From positions 2,108,001 through 2,172,000 of the forward strand of contig NZ_CP024903.1 of NCBI RefSeq assembly GCF_003330765.1: a stretch of DNA of 64,000 nucleotides. The letters run 5' to 3'. Below are positions 16,690 through 25,409 of this stretch, one piece after another. The stretch's first letter is position 1; each line of letters opens with the position of its first letter. The position numbers and the translations under genes are program-made. A model generated the notes under the pieces. It did no database searches, was not told the origin of the DNA, and was given only the letters and a program-made list of their open reading frames with translations. The DNA is from Burkholderia pyrrocinia. Lineage in GTDB: Bacteria > Pseudomonadota > Gammaproteobacteria > Burkholderiales > Burkholderiaceae.

Positions 16690-16703
16690 TTGACACATAT
16701 CAA
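16690..16703. promoter_or_regulatory. FNR/ANR-type box upstream of the lipoprotein gene
   Basis: TTGACACATATCAA, 9 of 10 consensus positions. It lies about 15 bp before the first recognisable Tn3-transposase relic codons, so the low-oxygen cluster ends here. Confidence 0.6.
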
Positions 16704-16717
16704 GCGCGCCCGCCGGG

Positions 16718-17014
16718 TGTGCCACAGATAGTGTTCGGCGCGTCGCTCCGGCGAAGTTTTCGTCGGCACTGACATTGCTGTCGAACATCCTCACGGCGTG
16801 GAACACCACTCACATCGAACACGCCCTGAAGAGCCTTGAAGCAGTGCGAGGCCGACCAATGGAGTCAGGCCGGCTTCGGCGAATCGCGCCGACGCATCTG
16901 GAAGGCATCGTCCTGCGCGGCATATTCAGCTTCCCGGTCTCGCTGTATTCAAAGCGAATCCTTCCGGGCAGTTCGGTCGATCAGCCCTCACCCTCGTCCA
17001 GCCGACGGGCCTGA
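16718..17014 (+). pseudogene. Tn3-family transposase C-terminal relic
   Basis: The open frame encodes ALTLLSNILTAWNTTHIEHA, then LRRIAPTHLEGIVLRGIFSF and a stop. This matches the order at the C terminus of Tn3-family DDE transposases: hydrophobic stretch, WNT-x-x-(I/L), R-x-x-P, H(I/V)-x-x-x-G-x-(Y/F)-x-F. Only the last ~90 residues remain, with no recognisable start, no catalytic domain and no 38-bp terminal repeat, so it is a decayed fragment. The call rests on my memory of the family, without alignment. Confidence 0.55.
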
Positions 17015-17236
17015 CTGCACACCCACGTTCACACTGCCACTCCATTGAAGAGATGCAGCGCCCGATCGCTGGTACCGGCGGACGAAACAGCACTGATCTG
17101 GTGGGCAGTCAGCAAAACATTGATTTTTAATAGGAATATTTTGGGGGCACAAGGCAAGGGCATACTGGGTCTAGAGAGACCTAACCGGAAAAATGCGAGA
17201 GAGTCAAAGCGCCCCCGGTGTGGGGCGATTCGAGGT
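17015..17236. other. Geneless stretch between relic and PAAR gene
   Basis: About 220 bp, mixed composition with an AT-rich patch near 17105-17145. No gene, terminal repeat or operator recognised. Confidence 0.4.
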
Positions 17237-17488
17237 TCAGACGAGGCTCGAAATCAGGTGACAGCCACACGTCGCCCGATGGCCGTGTCGGGCGATCGGG
17301 ATGCCGCCATCCGTCATCGACGAATCGCCCTCCTCGATAACGTTAGGTGAAACTTCGGGATGCTGCGGGCACGACACATGGTCGCCCTTGCGGGCGACGT
17401 AGCGTCCATCGAAGCGCATCGACGTGGAACCCGTTTCGACCTTGCCTCCGTGGTCGGTATCGTCCCCGACACGAATTAAATTCATCAT
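17237..17488 (-). CDS. PAAR-domain protein
   Basis: 83 aa PAAR fold: MMNLIRVGDDTDHGGKVETG at the N terminus, KGDHVSCPQHP in the centre and GIPIARHGHRATCGCHL at the end, with the His/Cys residues that bind the tip zinc. PAAR proteins cap the VgrG spike of type VI secretion systems and recruit effectors. It stands alone, without an extension, so would act as an adaptor. Downstream of the LprI-like gene on the same strand (9-bp gap) and the truncated gene beyond it, consistent with an effector/immunity unit. No other T6SS gene is in the window. Confidence 0.85.
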   Translation of the reverse strand: MMNLIRVGDDTDHGGKVETGSTSMRFDGRYVARKGDHVSCPQHPEVSPNVIEEGDSSMTDGGIPIARHGHRATCGCHLISSLV

Positions 17489-17497
17489 ATTAAATTT

Positions 17498-17854
17498 CTA
17501 TTTCACGAGAAGAGTTTTCAAATAATCTACTCGCTGCTTAGTGATTGTGACGAGACAATCTTTCGTAATTAGACCAGGTCCAGCGCCTTGAGATTGCGAT
17601 GCCTCGGCCGCAATATACCCATTGCATTGCTTTTCTCTATAGTTAAGCCAAGCCTTCTGTGATTTATCAAACTCATCCTTGTATTGCGTGGATGCGTATA
17701 TCTTTTGGTAAATTGAATTAAGTTCCTTTTTTGATGTATCCAGGGCGCGATCCGCACAAGACAAATCATCATAAACATTCCCGCCGCCAATGCACGCCTC
17801 GGCAAACGAACTCAAAGGCAACAATAAAAAAACAAAAAAAATGACTTTTTTCAT
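17498..17854 (-). CDS. LprI/DUF1311-like exported protein
   Basis: 118 aa. A signal peptide (MKKVIFFVFLLLPLSSFAEA) is followed by a Cys-containing helical domain: CADRALDTSKKELNSIYQKI, KSQKAWLNYREKQC and a late Cys in KDCLVTITKQ, the layout of the DUF1311/lysozyme-inhibitor LprI N-terminal domain. LprI proteins inhibit lysozyme; next to a PAAR gene and a truncated gene it may be periplasmic immunity to a cell-wall-degrading effector (inference). Strikingly AT-rich for this genome, with A/T-ending codons, indicating recent transfer. Confidence 0.75.
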   Translation of the reverse strand: MKKVIFFVFLLLPLSSFAEACIGGGNVYDDLSCADRALDTSKKELNSIYQKIYASTQYKDEFDKSQKAWLNYREKQCNGYIAAEASQSQGAGPGLITKDCLVTITKQRVDYLKTLLVK

Positions 17855-17869
17855 AACACTCTCAACAGA

Positions 17870-18088
17870 TTATTGATTGTATGAATCTGGGATCTCTATG
17901 GAATAGGGATCTGGCCTAGAAGGCATTAGGCCCTGCGTTGTCCCATGCACATGAACCGCACGTCCCTTTCCATATCTATATCCAGTAATACTTGCTTGAT
18001 GGACGACATCCTCCACCCATGCTCTAGTTGCGTCTGTAGCTTCGTCTAACGCATATGGATTTGCATAACTGAGGTTATTTCCAACTAG
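17870..18088 (-). pseudogene. 3' stub of a gene cut by the IS element
   Basis: An open minus-strand frame enters from the IS end and runs about 72 codons to a TAA at 17870: NNLSYANPYALDEATDA, ending MPSRPDPYSIEIPDSYNQ. Composition matches the AT-rich LprI-like gene 15 bp downstream. No start codon remains and its 5' part is absent from the other side of the IS. Position suggests the C terminus of the effector partner of the LprI-like and PAAR genes; the activity is not recognisable. Confidence 0.55.
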
Positions 18089-19422
18089 CAGGCTGTTGAA
18101 GTACCTCCCGCAGGCGTCATCCGAGCGGGAGGGGTAAACGTTGAAACAAGGAATCGACCAACACTGAGAGCGAAACGATGCGCGGAGCGGACGGCTACAC
18201 GGAGACGATGTTCACGATGGCGAAGCTCGATGACTTCGTGCCGGCCAATCATCCGCTGCGGCCGATTCGCCTCTGGCTGAACGAGGCTCTGAAGCGCATG
18301 GATGGTGTGTTCGCGCGCATGTACGAGAGCGACGCGAAAGGCGGCAGGCCGAGCATCGCGCCTGAGAAGCTGATTCGCGCGTTGTTGCTGCAAGTGCTGT
18401 ATTCGATTCGCAGCGAGCGCATGCTGATGGAGCAAATCTCCTACAACATGCTGTTTCGTTGGTTTGTCGGATTGGCGATGGACGATGCGGTGTGGGACCA
18501 CTCGACGTTCAGCAAGAACCGCGACCGACTGCTCGCGCACGATGTCATCGTGGGTTTGTTCAACGAGACGGTGGAGACGGCGCAGGCACGCGGTCATCTC
18601 TCGGGCGAGCACTTCAGCGTCGACGGCACGTTGATTCAGGCGTGGGCGGGCCATAAAAGCTTCGTGCGAAAGAGCAAGTCCGACGACGATACGCCGCCCA
18701 AGGGCGGAGTTCGCCGGCGCGAGGATTGGCACGGCGAGAAGCGCAGCAACGAAACGCATGAATCGAGCAGTGACAGTCAGGCCAGGCTGTTCCGCAAGAG
18801 TCGCAACACCGGCGCGATGCTTTGCTATATGGGGCACGTGCTGACGGACAACCGGCATGGCCTGGTGGTGAACGCGCAAGTGACGCAGGCCAACGGTACG
18901 GCCGAACGTGATGCGGCGGCCGACATGCTTGCCGACGCGGCGCGCCTTGCCGAGAGGCCGATTACGGTGGGTGCCGACAAGAATTACGACACGGCGGGAT
19001 TCGTCGCGACGTGTCGCGCCAATGGCGTAACCCCACATGTCGCCCAAAACGACGCGCGCGCGGGCGGCTCGGCCATCGACGGGCGCACGACACGCTGGGC
19101 GGGCTACGCCATCAGTCAGCGCAAGCGCAAACGTATCGAGCAGGTGTTTGGCTGGGGCAAGACGATTGGCCGGATACGGCAGGTCATGTGTCGAGGGCGA
19201 GAGCGAGTCGAGCAGTTGTTCTTGCTGACGCAGGCGGCCTACAACCTCACGCGCATGCGAACGCTCGCGGCGAAAGCGGCATAGAGGCGAAAGTCGGCGA
19301 GGAAACGACATCGAATCGGCCCGAATTAAGGAAATCCAGCATCAAATCGACACCCCCAAATCGGCGCAGTAGCTGTTTGGAAAGCTACCGTCGCGTCACG
19401 AGGGGGATACTTCAACAGCCTG
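18089..19422 (+). mobile_element. IS5-superfamily insertion sequence
   Basis: About 1.33 kb bounded by 15-bp perfect inverted repeats CAGGCTGTTGAAGTA (18089-18103) and its complement (19408-19422), with one intact transposase gene. The flanking bases (left CTAG, right TTAA) are not a duplicated target, and the gene broken on the left does not resume on the right. The IS therefore probably mediated a deletion or replaced an earlier copy. Intact enough to be active. Confidence 0.85.
18178..19284 (+). CDS. IS5-family transposase
   Basis: 368 aa DDE transposase. The N-terminal domain begins at about FVPANHPLRPIRLWL; catalytic residues fit Asp in FSVDGTLIQAW, Asp in TVGADKNYDT and Glu in KRIEQVFGWGK; the C terminus has the Y-x2-R-x3-E-x6-K-like QVMCRGRERVEQLFLL region. 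A DUF772-type N-terminal half is typical of IS5/IS1182-like elements. The frame is intact. It lies about 75 bp inside the left repeat. Confidence 0.9.
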   Translation: MRGADGYTETMFTMAKLDDFVPANHPLRPIRLWLNEALKRMDGVFARMYESDAKGGRPSIAPEKLIRALLLQVLYSIRSERMLMEQISYNMLFRWFVGLAMDDAVWDHSTFSKNRDRLLAHDVIVGLFNETVETAQARGHLSGEHFSVDGTLIQAWAGHKSFVRKSKSDDDTPPKGGVRRREDWHGEKRSNETHESSSDSQARLFRKSRNTGAMLCYMGHVLTDNRHGLVVNAQVTQANGTAERDAAADMLADAARLAERPITVGADKNYDTAGFVATCRANGVTPHVAQNDARAGGSAIDGRTTRWAGYAISQRKRKRIEQVFGWGKTIGRIRQVMCRGRERVEQLFLLTQAAYNLTRMRTLAAKAA

Positions 19423-19442
19423 TTAAACACGCGGAGCGAAGA

Positions 19443-19736
19443 ATGGCAACATATCATGAGCTGAAAGCCAAGGCTGAAGCACTGCTGGCGCAAGCGGAAG
19501 AAGCTAGGCAGGCCGAACTAGAGACTGTACTTGTAGAAGTTCGTGCACGTGTCGAAGAGTACGGCCTCACGCCGGAACAGATCTTTGGCCGTAAGCGCGC
19601 ACGTAGTGGGAATGGCAGTCAACCCGCGACACCAAAGTATCAAGACCCAAAGACGGGCAAGACGTGGAGCGGGCGTGGCCGCGAACCCTCGTGGATCAAG
19701 GGCAAGAAACGTGAGCGTTTCTTGATCGCGGACTGA
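19443..19736 (+). CDS. H-NS-family nucleoid protein
   Basis: 97 aa. An N-terminal coiled coil (ELKAKAEALLAQAEEARQAE) mediates oligomerisation, and the C-terminal DNA-binding motif TGKTWSGRGREPSWIKG carries the W-x-G-R-G-R/x-P core. H-NS proteins silence horizontally acquired AT-rich DNA; island-borne copies often modulate their own island. The ATG is only 21 bp after the IS right end, with GGAG just before it, so any promoter is now supplied by the IS or read-through. Confidence 0.87.
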   Translation: MATYHELKAKAEALLAQAEEARQAELETVLVEVRARVEEYGLTPEQIFGRKRARSGNGSQPATPKYQDPKTGKTWSGRGREPSWIKGKKRERFLIAD

Positions 19737-20425
19737 TTCACTACGGCTTAACGATCGATTGTTCTGCGTCGCCGCCAGGGCCCCAGTTTTATCGGCTGGA
19801 GGCCCCCGCTGACAACGCACCGAGCTGTGCCAGGGCAATTGATCCCGATCCGCTAACATCAGTTCCACATTGGAGACGCCCCCCGCTTCTTCAACCTCCT
19901 GCTATGCACGTATGCGCTGCGACTCGGCTTCCGACATCGTGTTGATACCTCAGATGAACCAAATTCTGGCCCCTCAATCCGGCGTCCGTCGAGCTCGATG
20001 CATAGCCGCAAATGATTTCTCTTTGAATCACGCATCCACCGCGAGAAAATATCTGGCTTTGCGCGCCGCCCCTTGAAATTCGGCTTCGATCATTCGGGCA
20101 CAATCGCCAACTAAACACAAAAAAGCGGAAGTGACGATTCGGCATTTGACGTGACCTGCCCCCATCAGTAGGACCAACGGGCTTCTAGCAAAGTCCTTTT
20201 AAACCAAATCATGGAAGACGGCAGGAATATCCGAACTTAACGAGATACCATGCGCATCGAAGATACGTCATCAACTCGACAATCTCTTCGAGATATCATC
20301 GGTCGCACTTCACACCGACCTACTTTTCTGGCTCAATCACGTGGAGAACTGGTCGTCAAGCATCCAGAGCAACTGATCGCGAGCGGCACACAGTGGTGAA
20401 GGCTTGCCGCATTTCCGGAGGACAT
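19737..20425. other. 690-bp region without a recognised gene
   Basis: Lower GC than the flanks. Short frames occur on both strands but none has a ribosome site plus recognisable protein. The stretch near 20150-20190 reads like the decayed end of an insertion sequence, though I could not pair it with another end. Probably island debris downstream of the integrase gene. Confidence 0.4.
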
Positions 20426-21679
20426 CTAGGCAGCAACTGGTTGCGGCACAGGCTCCCTAACCGTCGCAACGTTCTCACGCTGGCTTCCGCAATAAAGTCC
20501 CCAGTCTGCCATCATCAGGCGCCGACGCTCGAGTTGGTCGCGACGCCTGTAGGCTGCCACTGTCTGAGATGCGATGACGTGAGCCAAAGCTTCCTCTGCG
20601 AGCGAATCGGGATAGTCCGTACATTCAGCAACCCAGTCGCGGAACGTCGACCGGAAACCGTGTACGGTGATTCCGTGTCGCGACATACGCCTCAGAAGCG
20701 TCAGCATCGCCATGTTCGACAACGGACGCCCCTCCTTGCAACCCGGGAACAGATAACCGTATTTTGCCTTGGGCAATGCGCTGCGCACGATCTCGACAGC
20801 GCGGTCACAAAGCGGTACGCGAAGCGGTCGGCCGCTCTTGGTACGATCACCAGGAATTGACCATGTGCGGGCCGCGAGGTCAAACTCCTCCGGACGCGCA
20901 AAACGCACCTCGTTCGTGCGGGTCGCCGTGAGGATGAGCAGATGCAACACACGCGCCGCACGCCGGGGACGTTGCTCAAGCTCGCGGATAAACGCTGGCA
21001 AGTCCTCCCAGGGTAGTGCAGGATGGTGGTTCACCTGCGAGCGTTTCTTCGACCGTGGCAACACAAGTTGCAGATGGTCAACGTATCGTGCTGGGTTGCT
21101 GCCGATGCGATGACCCAACACCGTCTCAGCGTCGAGAATCGCCTTGATGCGGCCGCGTACGCGGCGCGCGGTCTCCGCCTTCTTCGTCCAGATCGGCTGA
21201 AGGATCCGCACGATCATCGCGGTGTCGATGTCGCGCACCCGAACCTCACCGATCACCGGATACGCGTACTTTTTGAGCGTGTTACCCCACTGCTGAACAT
21301 GCTTGCGATTTCGCCACTGGGGTTCGTGCGTGCGGATAAACGCTTCAGTTGCTTCACGAAACGTCACGTTGGCATCCGGCGATATGTCGAGCAGTTGCCT
21401 TCGCTGCTGCTCACGCCGCGCGAGGATGGGATCGATCAGGTCCCTGACCATATCGCGGTACCCGGCGGCCAGTTTCCGCGCCTCGCCTAGAGAAACTCGC
21501 GAGAGTGGACCCAGCCCCATCTCCCGCATGCGACCGTTCAGTTTGAACCGGAACACCCATGAGCGCGCCCCGCTGTCCGCGATCTGCATATAGAGGCCAC
21601 CGCCATCCGCGTAATGCCCCGGCGTCACCTCTTTCGCGACCCGCAGCGCACTGAGTCGATGCAACTGTCGTCCAGCCAT
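20426..21679 (-). CDS. P4-type tyrosine recombinase (integrase)
   Basis: 417 aa. The N-terminal arm-binding DUF4102-like domain (VAKEVTPGHYADGGGLYMQI, GPLSRVSLGEARKLA) is typical of P4/CP4 integrases. The catalytic domain has the first Arg in TATRTNEVRF, H-x-x-R in VHGFRSTFRDW and a candidate Tyr in VAAYRRRDQ. GGAGG precedes the ATG at 21679. Its 5' end faces the 3' end of tRNA-Sec about 170 bp away, the standard layout for islands inserted at selC. The frame is intact, so excision may be possible if both att sites survive. Confidence 0.92.
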   Translation of the reverse strand: MAGRQLHRLSALRVAKEVTPGHYADGGGLYMQIADSGARSWVFRFKLNGRMREMGLGPLSRVSLGEARKLAAGYRDMVRDLIDPILARREQQRRQLLDISPDANVTFREATEAFIRTHEPQWRNRKHVQQWGNTLKKYAYPVIGEVRVRDIDTAMIVRILQPIWTKKAETARRVRGRIKAILDAETVLGHRIGSNPARYVDHLQLVLPRSKKRSQVNHHPALPWEDLPAFIRELEQRPRRAARVLHLLILTATRTNEVRFARPEEFDLAARTWSIPGDRTKSGRPLRVPLCDRAVEIVRSALPKAKYGYLFPGCKEGRPLSNMAMLTLLRRMSRHGITVHGFRSTFRDWVAECTDYPDSLAEEALAHVIASQTVAAYRRRDQLERRRLMMADWGLYCGSQRENVATVREPVPQPVAA

Positions 21680-21847
21680 GTTGTCCTCCCTACCCACAAA
21701 CCCACATCGCTACCCATACTTCGTGAGGAAATTGTGCGGGACGTCAACGGTAGCCGCAAGCACGCCGTTACCCATAAATCACTTTAAAATCAGTGATCTA
21801 GCGGAAGTTTGCGGAAGAGGTCGGAATAGCCCGGAAGCCTTGACGGG

Positions 21848-21940
21848 CGGAAGGCAGCAGGAGTCGAACCTACCCGGGAGTGTCTGACACCCCCAACCGG
21901 GTTTGAAGCCCAGCCGTACCACCGGATACGAATGCCTTCC
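21848..21940 (-). tRNA. selC: tRNA-Sec (UCA anticodon)
   Basis: 93-nt gene. The acceptor arm pairs GGAAGGCA with TGCCTTCC, the anticodon loop is CTTCAAA with TCA at 21904-21906, there is a long variable arm (GGGGGTGTCAGACACTCCC) and a T loop GGTTCGACTCC. The long acceptor stem and variable arm are diagnostic for tRNA-Sec. The discriminator is G; a full CCA is not encoded. It lies 32 bp downstream of selB and delivers selenocysteine to the in-frame UGA of the formate dehydrogenase. Its 3' end is the probable attachment site of the adjoining island. Confidence 0.95.
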
Positions 21941-21972
21941 TCGGGGAACAGAACAAAAAGAACAGCGAGCGC

Positions 21973-23898
21973 CTACGCCTGAATACCCACCCAACCGCTG
22001 TCAGGCCGCAGGAAGTGAAGATCGCGGTGGAAGCGAGTATACCCAACCCGATCGAAGAACTCGAGAATCTGGATCGCGCGCTTGCGGCCGAGCCCCGTCG
22101 CGTCGCGAAACGTCGCAGCATCGAGCCCGCCGCCGTGCGACGGCGCGAGATGCGCGACCAGTTCCGCCAGCTCGCGTGCGACGTCCGCGTGATAGAACAG
22201 GTCGCGCACGACCTGGTGCACGTCGCCGCGCCGCGCGAGCTTGCGCAGCAGCGTGCGCACCGCGTCTTCGGCCGCGCCCGTATCGCGGGCCAGGTCGCGC
22301 ACCCATGGCGGATCGAAGCGTCCTGCATGAATCAGCGGCAGCAGTTGCTGCGCCAGCGCTTCCTCGCGCGCATCGAAACTCACCGAATGCAACGGCAGAT
22401 GCAGCCATGGCCCGCTTCGCGAGACTTCACCGTCATCGACCAGCGTGTCGACCAGCGCACGCCACAGCGCATCGCCGACGAGCGGCGCGGCCATCCGCCT
22501 CAAACGCGCCGCGTCGAGCCCCTGCTCGTCGGGCATGCGCTCGTGATAAGTGCGCAGCGTGTCGATCGCCCGCGTCTGCAGCGCACGCCAGTGCGCTTGC
22601 GAAATCACCGTGCCGTCGTTCGACGCGCCATCGCGCTGGCCAATCGCCAGTGCGTCGTCCGGCAGCGCCAACGCGTCCGGCGCAAAACCGGTGAGATGCG
22701 TGAGCATCGCGCGCGGGATGCCGAGCGGCGCCTGCGCGAGCAGCGCGTCGAGGCGCCCTTCGTCGAGCCACGCGGCAAGCGCATCGAGCCATGCGCGGCG
22801 CGCGGGCGTGCGGCGCTTCCGCGCCGGCCCGAACGGATCGAGCACACGGCCGCCGCCGACCGTGTGCGTCGCCTGCGGATTGCGGACGATGAACCGGTCG
22901 CCCGGCAGCGCGAACACCGGTTCGTCGAACACCAGTTGCACGCGCATCCGCTGGCCGGCCGCGAGCGTATCGCCGTCGAGCAACGCAACGTGTGCGACGC
23001 GATGCAGCGTGCCGAGATGCACGTGCAGCGGCGCCCAGTGCGTGAGCGTCAGCCCCGCGTCCTCGAGCAGCGTCAGCTCGACATCGAGGCGTGGCGAAGT
23101 CGCGATCAGACGCGCATCGGCGATCGTGTCGCCGCGCTCGATATCGGCCTTGTCGACGCCCGCCAGATTCAGCGCGCAGCGTTCCCCCGCGTGCCCCGTA
23201 TCGACCGCCCGGTTCTGCGCATGAATGCTGCGCACACGCGCCGCGCCGCCCGTGCGCACGACCGCGAGCGTCTCGCCGGTCTTCACCCGGCCGGCGAACG
23301 CAGTGCCCGTCACGACGGTCCCCTGCCCCGCGAGCGTAAACACGCGATCGACCGCGAGCCGGAACAACCCGTCGTCGCGGCGCGCACGCCATGCGATCGC
23401 CGCGTCGGCCAGGTGACGCTTCAACGCGGCGACGCCCGGATCGTCCGCGGCCGTCGCACGGGTTTCGAAGATCGACACACCGGCCAGCGTCGAGTCGTGC
23501 AGCCATGCGGCTATCTCGTCGCGCACCTGGTCGACGCGCTCGGCGTCGACGCGATCGCATTTCGTCAGCGCGACAGCGCCGTGCATGACGCCGAGCAGTT
23601 GCAGGATGGCGAGATGCTCGCGCGTCTGCGGCATCACGCCGTCGTCGGCGGCAATCACGAGCAGCGCGAAATCGATCCCGCACGCGCCGGCCGCCATCGT
23701 ATGAACCAGTTTCTCGTGGCCCGGCACGTCGATCAAGCCGAGCACGTCGCCGTTGTCGAGCGGCGTATACGCGTAACCGAGTTCGATCGAGATGCCGCGC
23801 GCCTTCTCTTCCTTCAACCGGTCGGTGTCGACGCCCGTCAGCGCACGCGCAAGCGTCGTCTTGCCGTGGTCGATGTGTCCCGCGGTACCGACGATCAT
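21973..23898 (-). CDS. selB: Selenocysteine-specific elongation factor SelB
   Basis: 641 aa. The EF-Tu-like GTPase domain has the P loop [11 protein letters not shown] near residues 7-17, switch region [17 protein letters not shown] and TKCD. Translation-barrel domains follow, then C-terminal winged-helix repeats that bind the SECIS RNA. I start at the ATG at 23898 ([12 protein letters not shown]), which overlaps the selA stop by ATGA; the open frame extends upstream into selA. SelB brings Sec-tRNA to UGA codons preceding a SECIS hairpin. Confidence 0.95.
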   Translation of the reverse strand: MIVGTAGHIDHGKTTLARALTGVDTDRLKEEKARGISIELGYAYTPLDNGDVLGLIDVPGHEKLVHTMAAGACGIDFALLVIAADDGVMPQTREHLAILQLLGVMHGAVALTKCDRVDAERVDQVRDEIAAWLHDSTLAGVSIFETRATAADDPGVAALKRHLADAAIAWRARRDDGLFRLAVDRVFTLAGQGTVVTGTAFAGRVKTGETLAVVRTGGAARVRSIHAQNRAVDTGHAGERCALNLAGVDKADIERGDTIADARLIATSPRLDVELTLLEDAGLTLTHWAPLHVHLGTLHRVAHVALLDGDTLAAGQRMRVQLVFDEPVFALPGDRFIVRNPQATHTVGGGRVLDPFGPARKRRTPARRAWLDALAAWLDEGRLDALLAQAPLGIPRAMLTHLTGFAPDALALPDDALAIGQRDGASNDGTVISQAHWRALQTRAIDTLRTYHERMPDEQGLDAARLRRMAAPLVGDALWRALVDTLVDDGEVSRSGPWLHLPLHSVSFDAREEALAQQLLPLIHAGRFDPPWVRDLARDTGAAEDAVRTLLRKLARRGDVHQVVRDLFYHADVARELAELVAHLAPSHGGGLDAATFRDATGLGRKRAIQILEFFDRVGYTRFHRDLHFLRPDSGWVGIQA

Positions 23899-25334
23899 GC
23901 AGCGGGCCCCGCGACCGGCGCGCATTGCGCAACGAACGCTGCTTCATCGGCGTTTTCGAGGCAGCGCAGGTCGAGCCGCAGCGCGTTGTCGGCAACGCGG
24001 CCGATCACTGGCCTCGGCCATTCGCGCAGCCGTTTCTCGAGCTGCGCAAGCGCGCGGCCGCCGCGCTTGCCGTCCGCTGTACGCACGACGAGCCCGGCGC
24101 TCGGCAACTGGTCGACCGGCAGCGCGCCGCTGCCGATCTGGCTGAACACCGGCTCGACCGTCACGTCGAAACCGCTGCCGAGCGCGGCCTGCAACGCCGG
24201 ACGCACGCGTTCGGCGGCCTCGGCGATCTCGCGCTGCGGGCGCGTCAGCAGGCGCAGCGTCGTGAGCCGGTCACGCAGGAATTCGGGCGCCTGGTAGAGA
24301 CGCAGCACGGGCTCGAGCGCCGCGAGCGTCAGCTTGCCGACGCGCAGCGCGCGCTTGAGCGGATGTTTCTTGATCTTCGCGACCAGTGCGCGATCGCCGA
24401 CGATCAGGCCGGCCTGCGGCCCGCCGAGCAGTTTGTCGCCGCTGAACGTGACAACGTTTGCGCCGGCGGCGACAGTTTCCTGCACGGTCGTATCGTGCGG
24501 CAGGCCCCATTGCGACAGGTCGGCGAGCGTGCCGCTGCCGAGATCGACGGCGACCGGCAGCCCGTGCTCACGCGCGAGCGGCGCGAGTTCGGCGAGCGTC
24601 GCCTCCTTCGTGAAGCCGCTGATCGCGTAGTTGCTGCAGTGCACCTTCATCAGCAGCGCCGTGCGCGGGCCGAGCGCGTTCGCGTAGTCGTGCAGATGAG
24701 TGCGGTTGGTCGTGCCGACCTCGCGCAGCTTGGCGCCTGCGCGGCTCATGATGTCGGGAATCCGGAACGCGCCGCCGATCTCGACCAGCTCGCCGCGCGA
24801 CACGACGACTTCCCGCTTCGCCGCGAGCGCCGACAGCGTCAGCAGCACGGCCGCCGCATTGTTGTTGACGACGGTCGCGGCTTCCGCGCCCGTCAGTTCG
24901 CACAGCAGATCGTCGATCAGGTCGTCGCGATCGCCGCGGCGGCCCGTGGCGAGATCGAATTCGAGGTTGACGGGCCGCGTGAGCGCGTCGACCACCGCAC
25001 GCACCGCGTCGTCGGGCAACAACGCGCGCCCGAGGTTCGTGTGCAGCACGGTGCCGGTCAGGTTGAACACGGCGCGCACGGCGCCTGCGCTCTGCGCGGC
25101 CAGCGTGCGCGCGACGGCCGCGGCAATACGCGGCTCGTCGAGCGGTTCGGCCGCCTCCGGATCGTGCTGCGCGGCGGTACGCCAGCGTTCGAGCTCGGCG
25201 CGCACGGCGTTCAGCACGCGCGTGCGGCCGTAGTCGGCGAGCAGCGGTTGCAGCGGTGCCGACGACAGCACGCGCTCGACCGACGGCACCCGCGCCAGCA
25301 CGGCATTCAGTTCATTCACACCCGGTTCGGTCAC
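23895..25334 (-). CDS. selA: L-seryl-tRNA(Sec) selenium transferase SelA
   Basis: 479 aa PLP enzyme that converts seryl-tRNA(Sec) to selenocysteinyl-tRNA using selenophosphate. The N-terminal tRNA-binding domain ([14 protein letters not shown]) precedes the PLP core; the Schiff-base lysine lies in [14 protein letters not shown] near residue 295, and RALLPDDAV is near 108. The start is GTG at 25334 with GGAG upstream. Translationally coupled to selB. No selD is in this window, so selenophosphate must come from elsewhere. Confidence 0.95.
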   Translation of the reverse strand: MTEPGVNELNAVLARVPSVERVLSSAPLQPLLADYGRTRVLNAVRAELERWRTAAQHDPEAAEPLDEPRIAAAVARTLAAQSAGAVRAVFNLTGTVLHTNLGRALLPDDAVRAVVDALTRPVNLEFDLATGRRGDRDDLIDDLLCELTGAEAATVVNNNAAAVLLTLSALAAKREVVVSRGELVEIGGAFRIPDIMSRAGAKLREVGTTNRTHLHDYANALGPRTALLMKVHCSNYAISGFTKEATLAELAPLAREHGLPVAVDLGSGTLADLSQWGLPHDTTVQETVAAGANVVTFSGDKLLGGPQAGLIVGDRALVAKIKKHPLKRALRVGKLTLAALEPVLRLYQAPEFLRDRLTTLRLLTRPQREIAEAAERVRPALQAALGSGFDVTVEPVFSQIGSGALPVDQLPSAGLVVRTADGKRGGRALAQLEKRLREWPRPVIGRVADNALRLDLRCLENADEAAFVAQCAPVAGPAA

Positions 25335-25409
25335 GTAGTAGTGGCTCCAGTCACGTGCTTCGCAGCCGGCCGAAGCCGGCGCTCGCGCACCGCCCCCGGC
25401 TCCCTGCCG

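Larger units (their letters stand above)
16704..21847. mobile_element. Accessory island abutting selC
   Basis: Inferred island of about 5.1 kb: Tn3-transposase relic, PAAR protein, LprI-like protein, gene stub, IS5-type element, H-NS-like gene, geneless AT-richer DNA and a P4-type integrase whose gene starts about 170 bp from the 3' end of tRNA-Sec. Base composition falls clearly below the flanks in 17.2-18.1 kb and 19.7-20.4 kb. The right end at selC is firm by analogy with P4-type integration at tRNA 3' ends; the left end is uncertain because I saw no second copy of the tRNA 3' end in the window. Confidence 0.55.

Noticed and set aside
19737..20425. Candidate small genes in the region between H-NS-like gene and integrase
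   Set aside because: No frame has a ribosome site together with recognisable protein; composition irregular.
22015..24297. Long plus-strand open frame opposite selB/selA
   Set aside because: Arg/His/Ala-rich shadow of the GC-rich minus-strand genes; no family similarity and selB/selA are certain.
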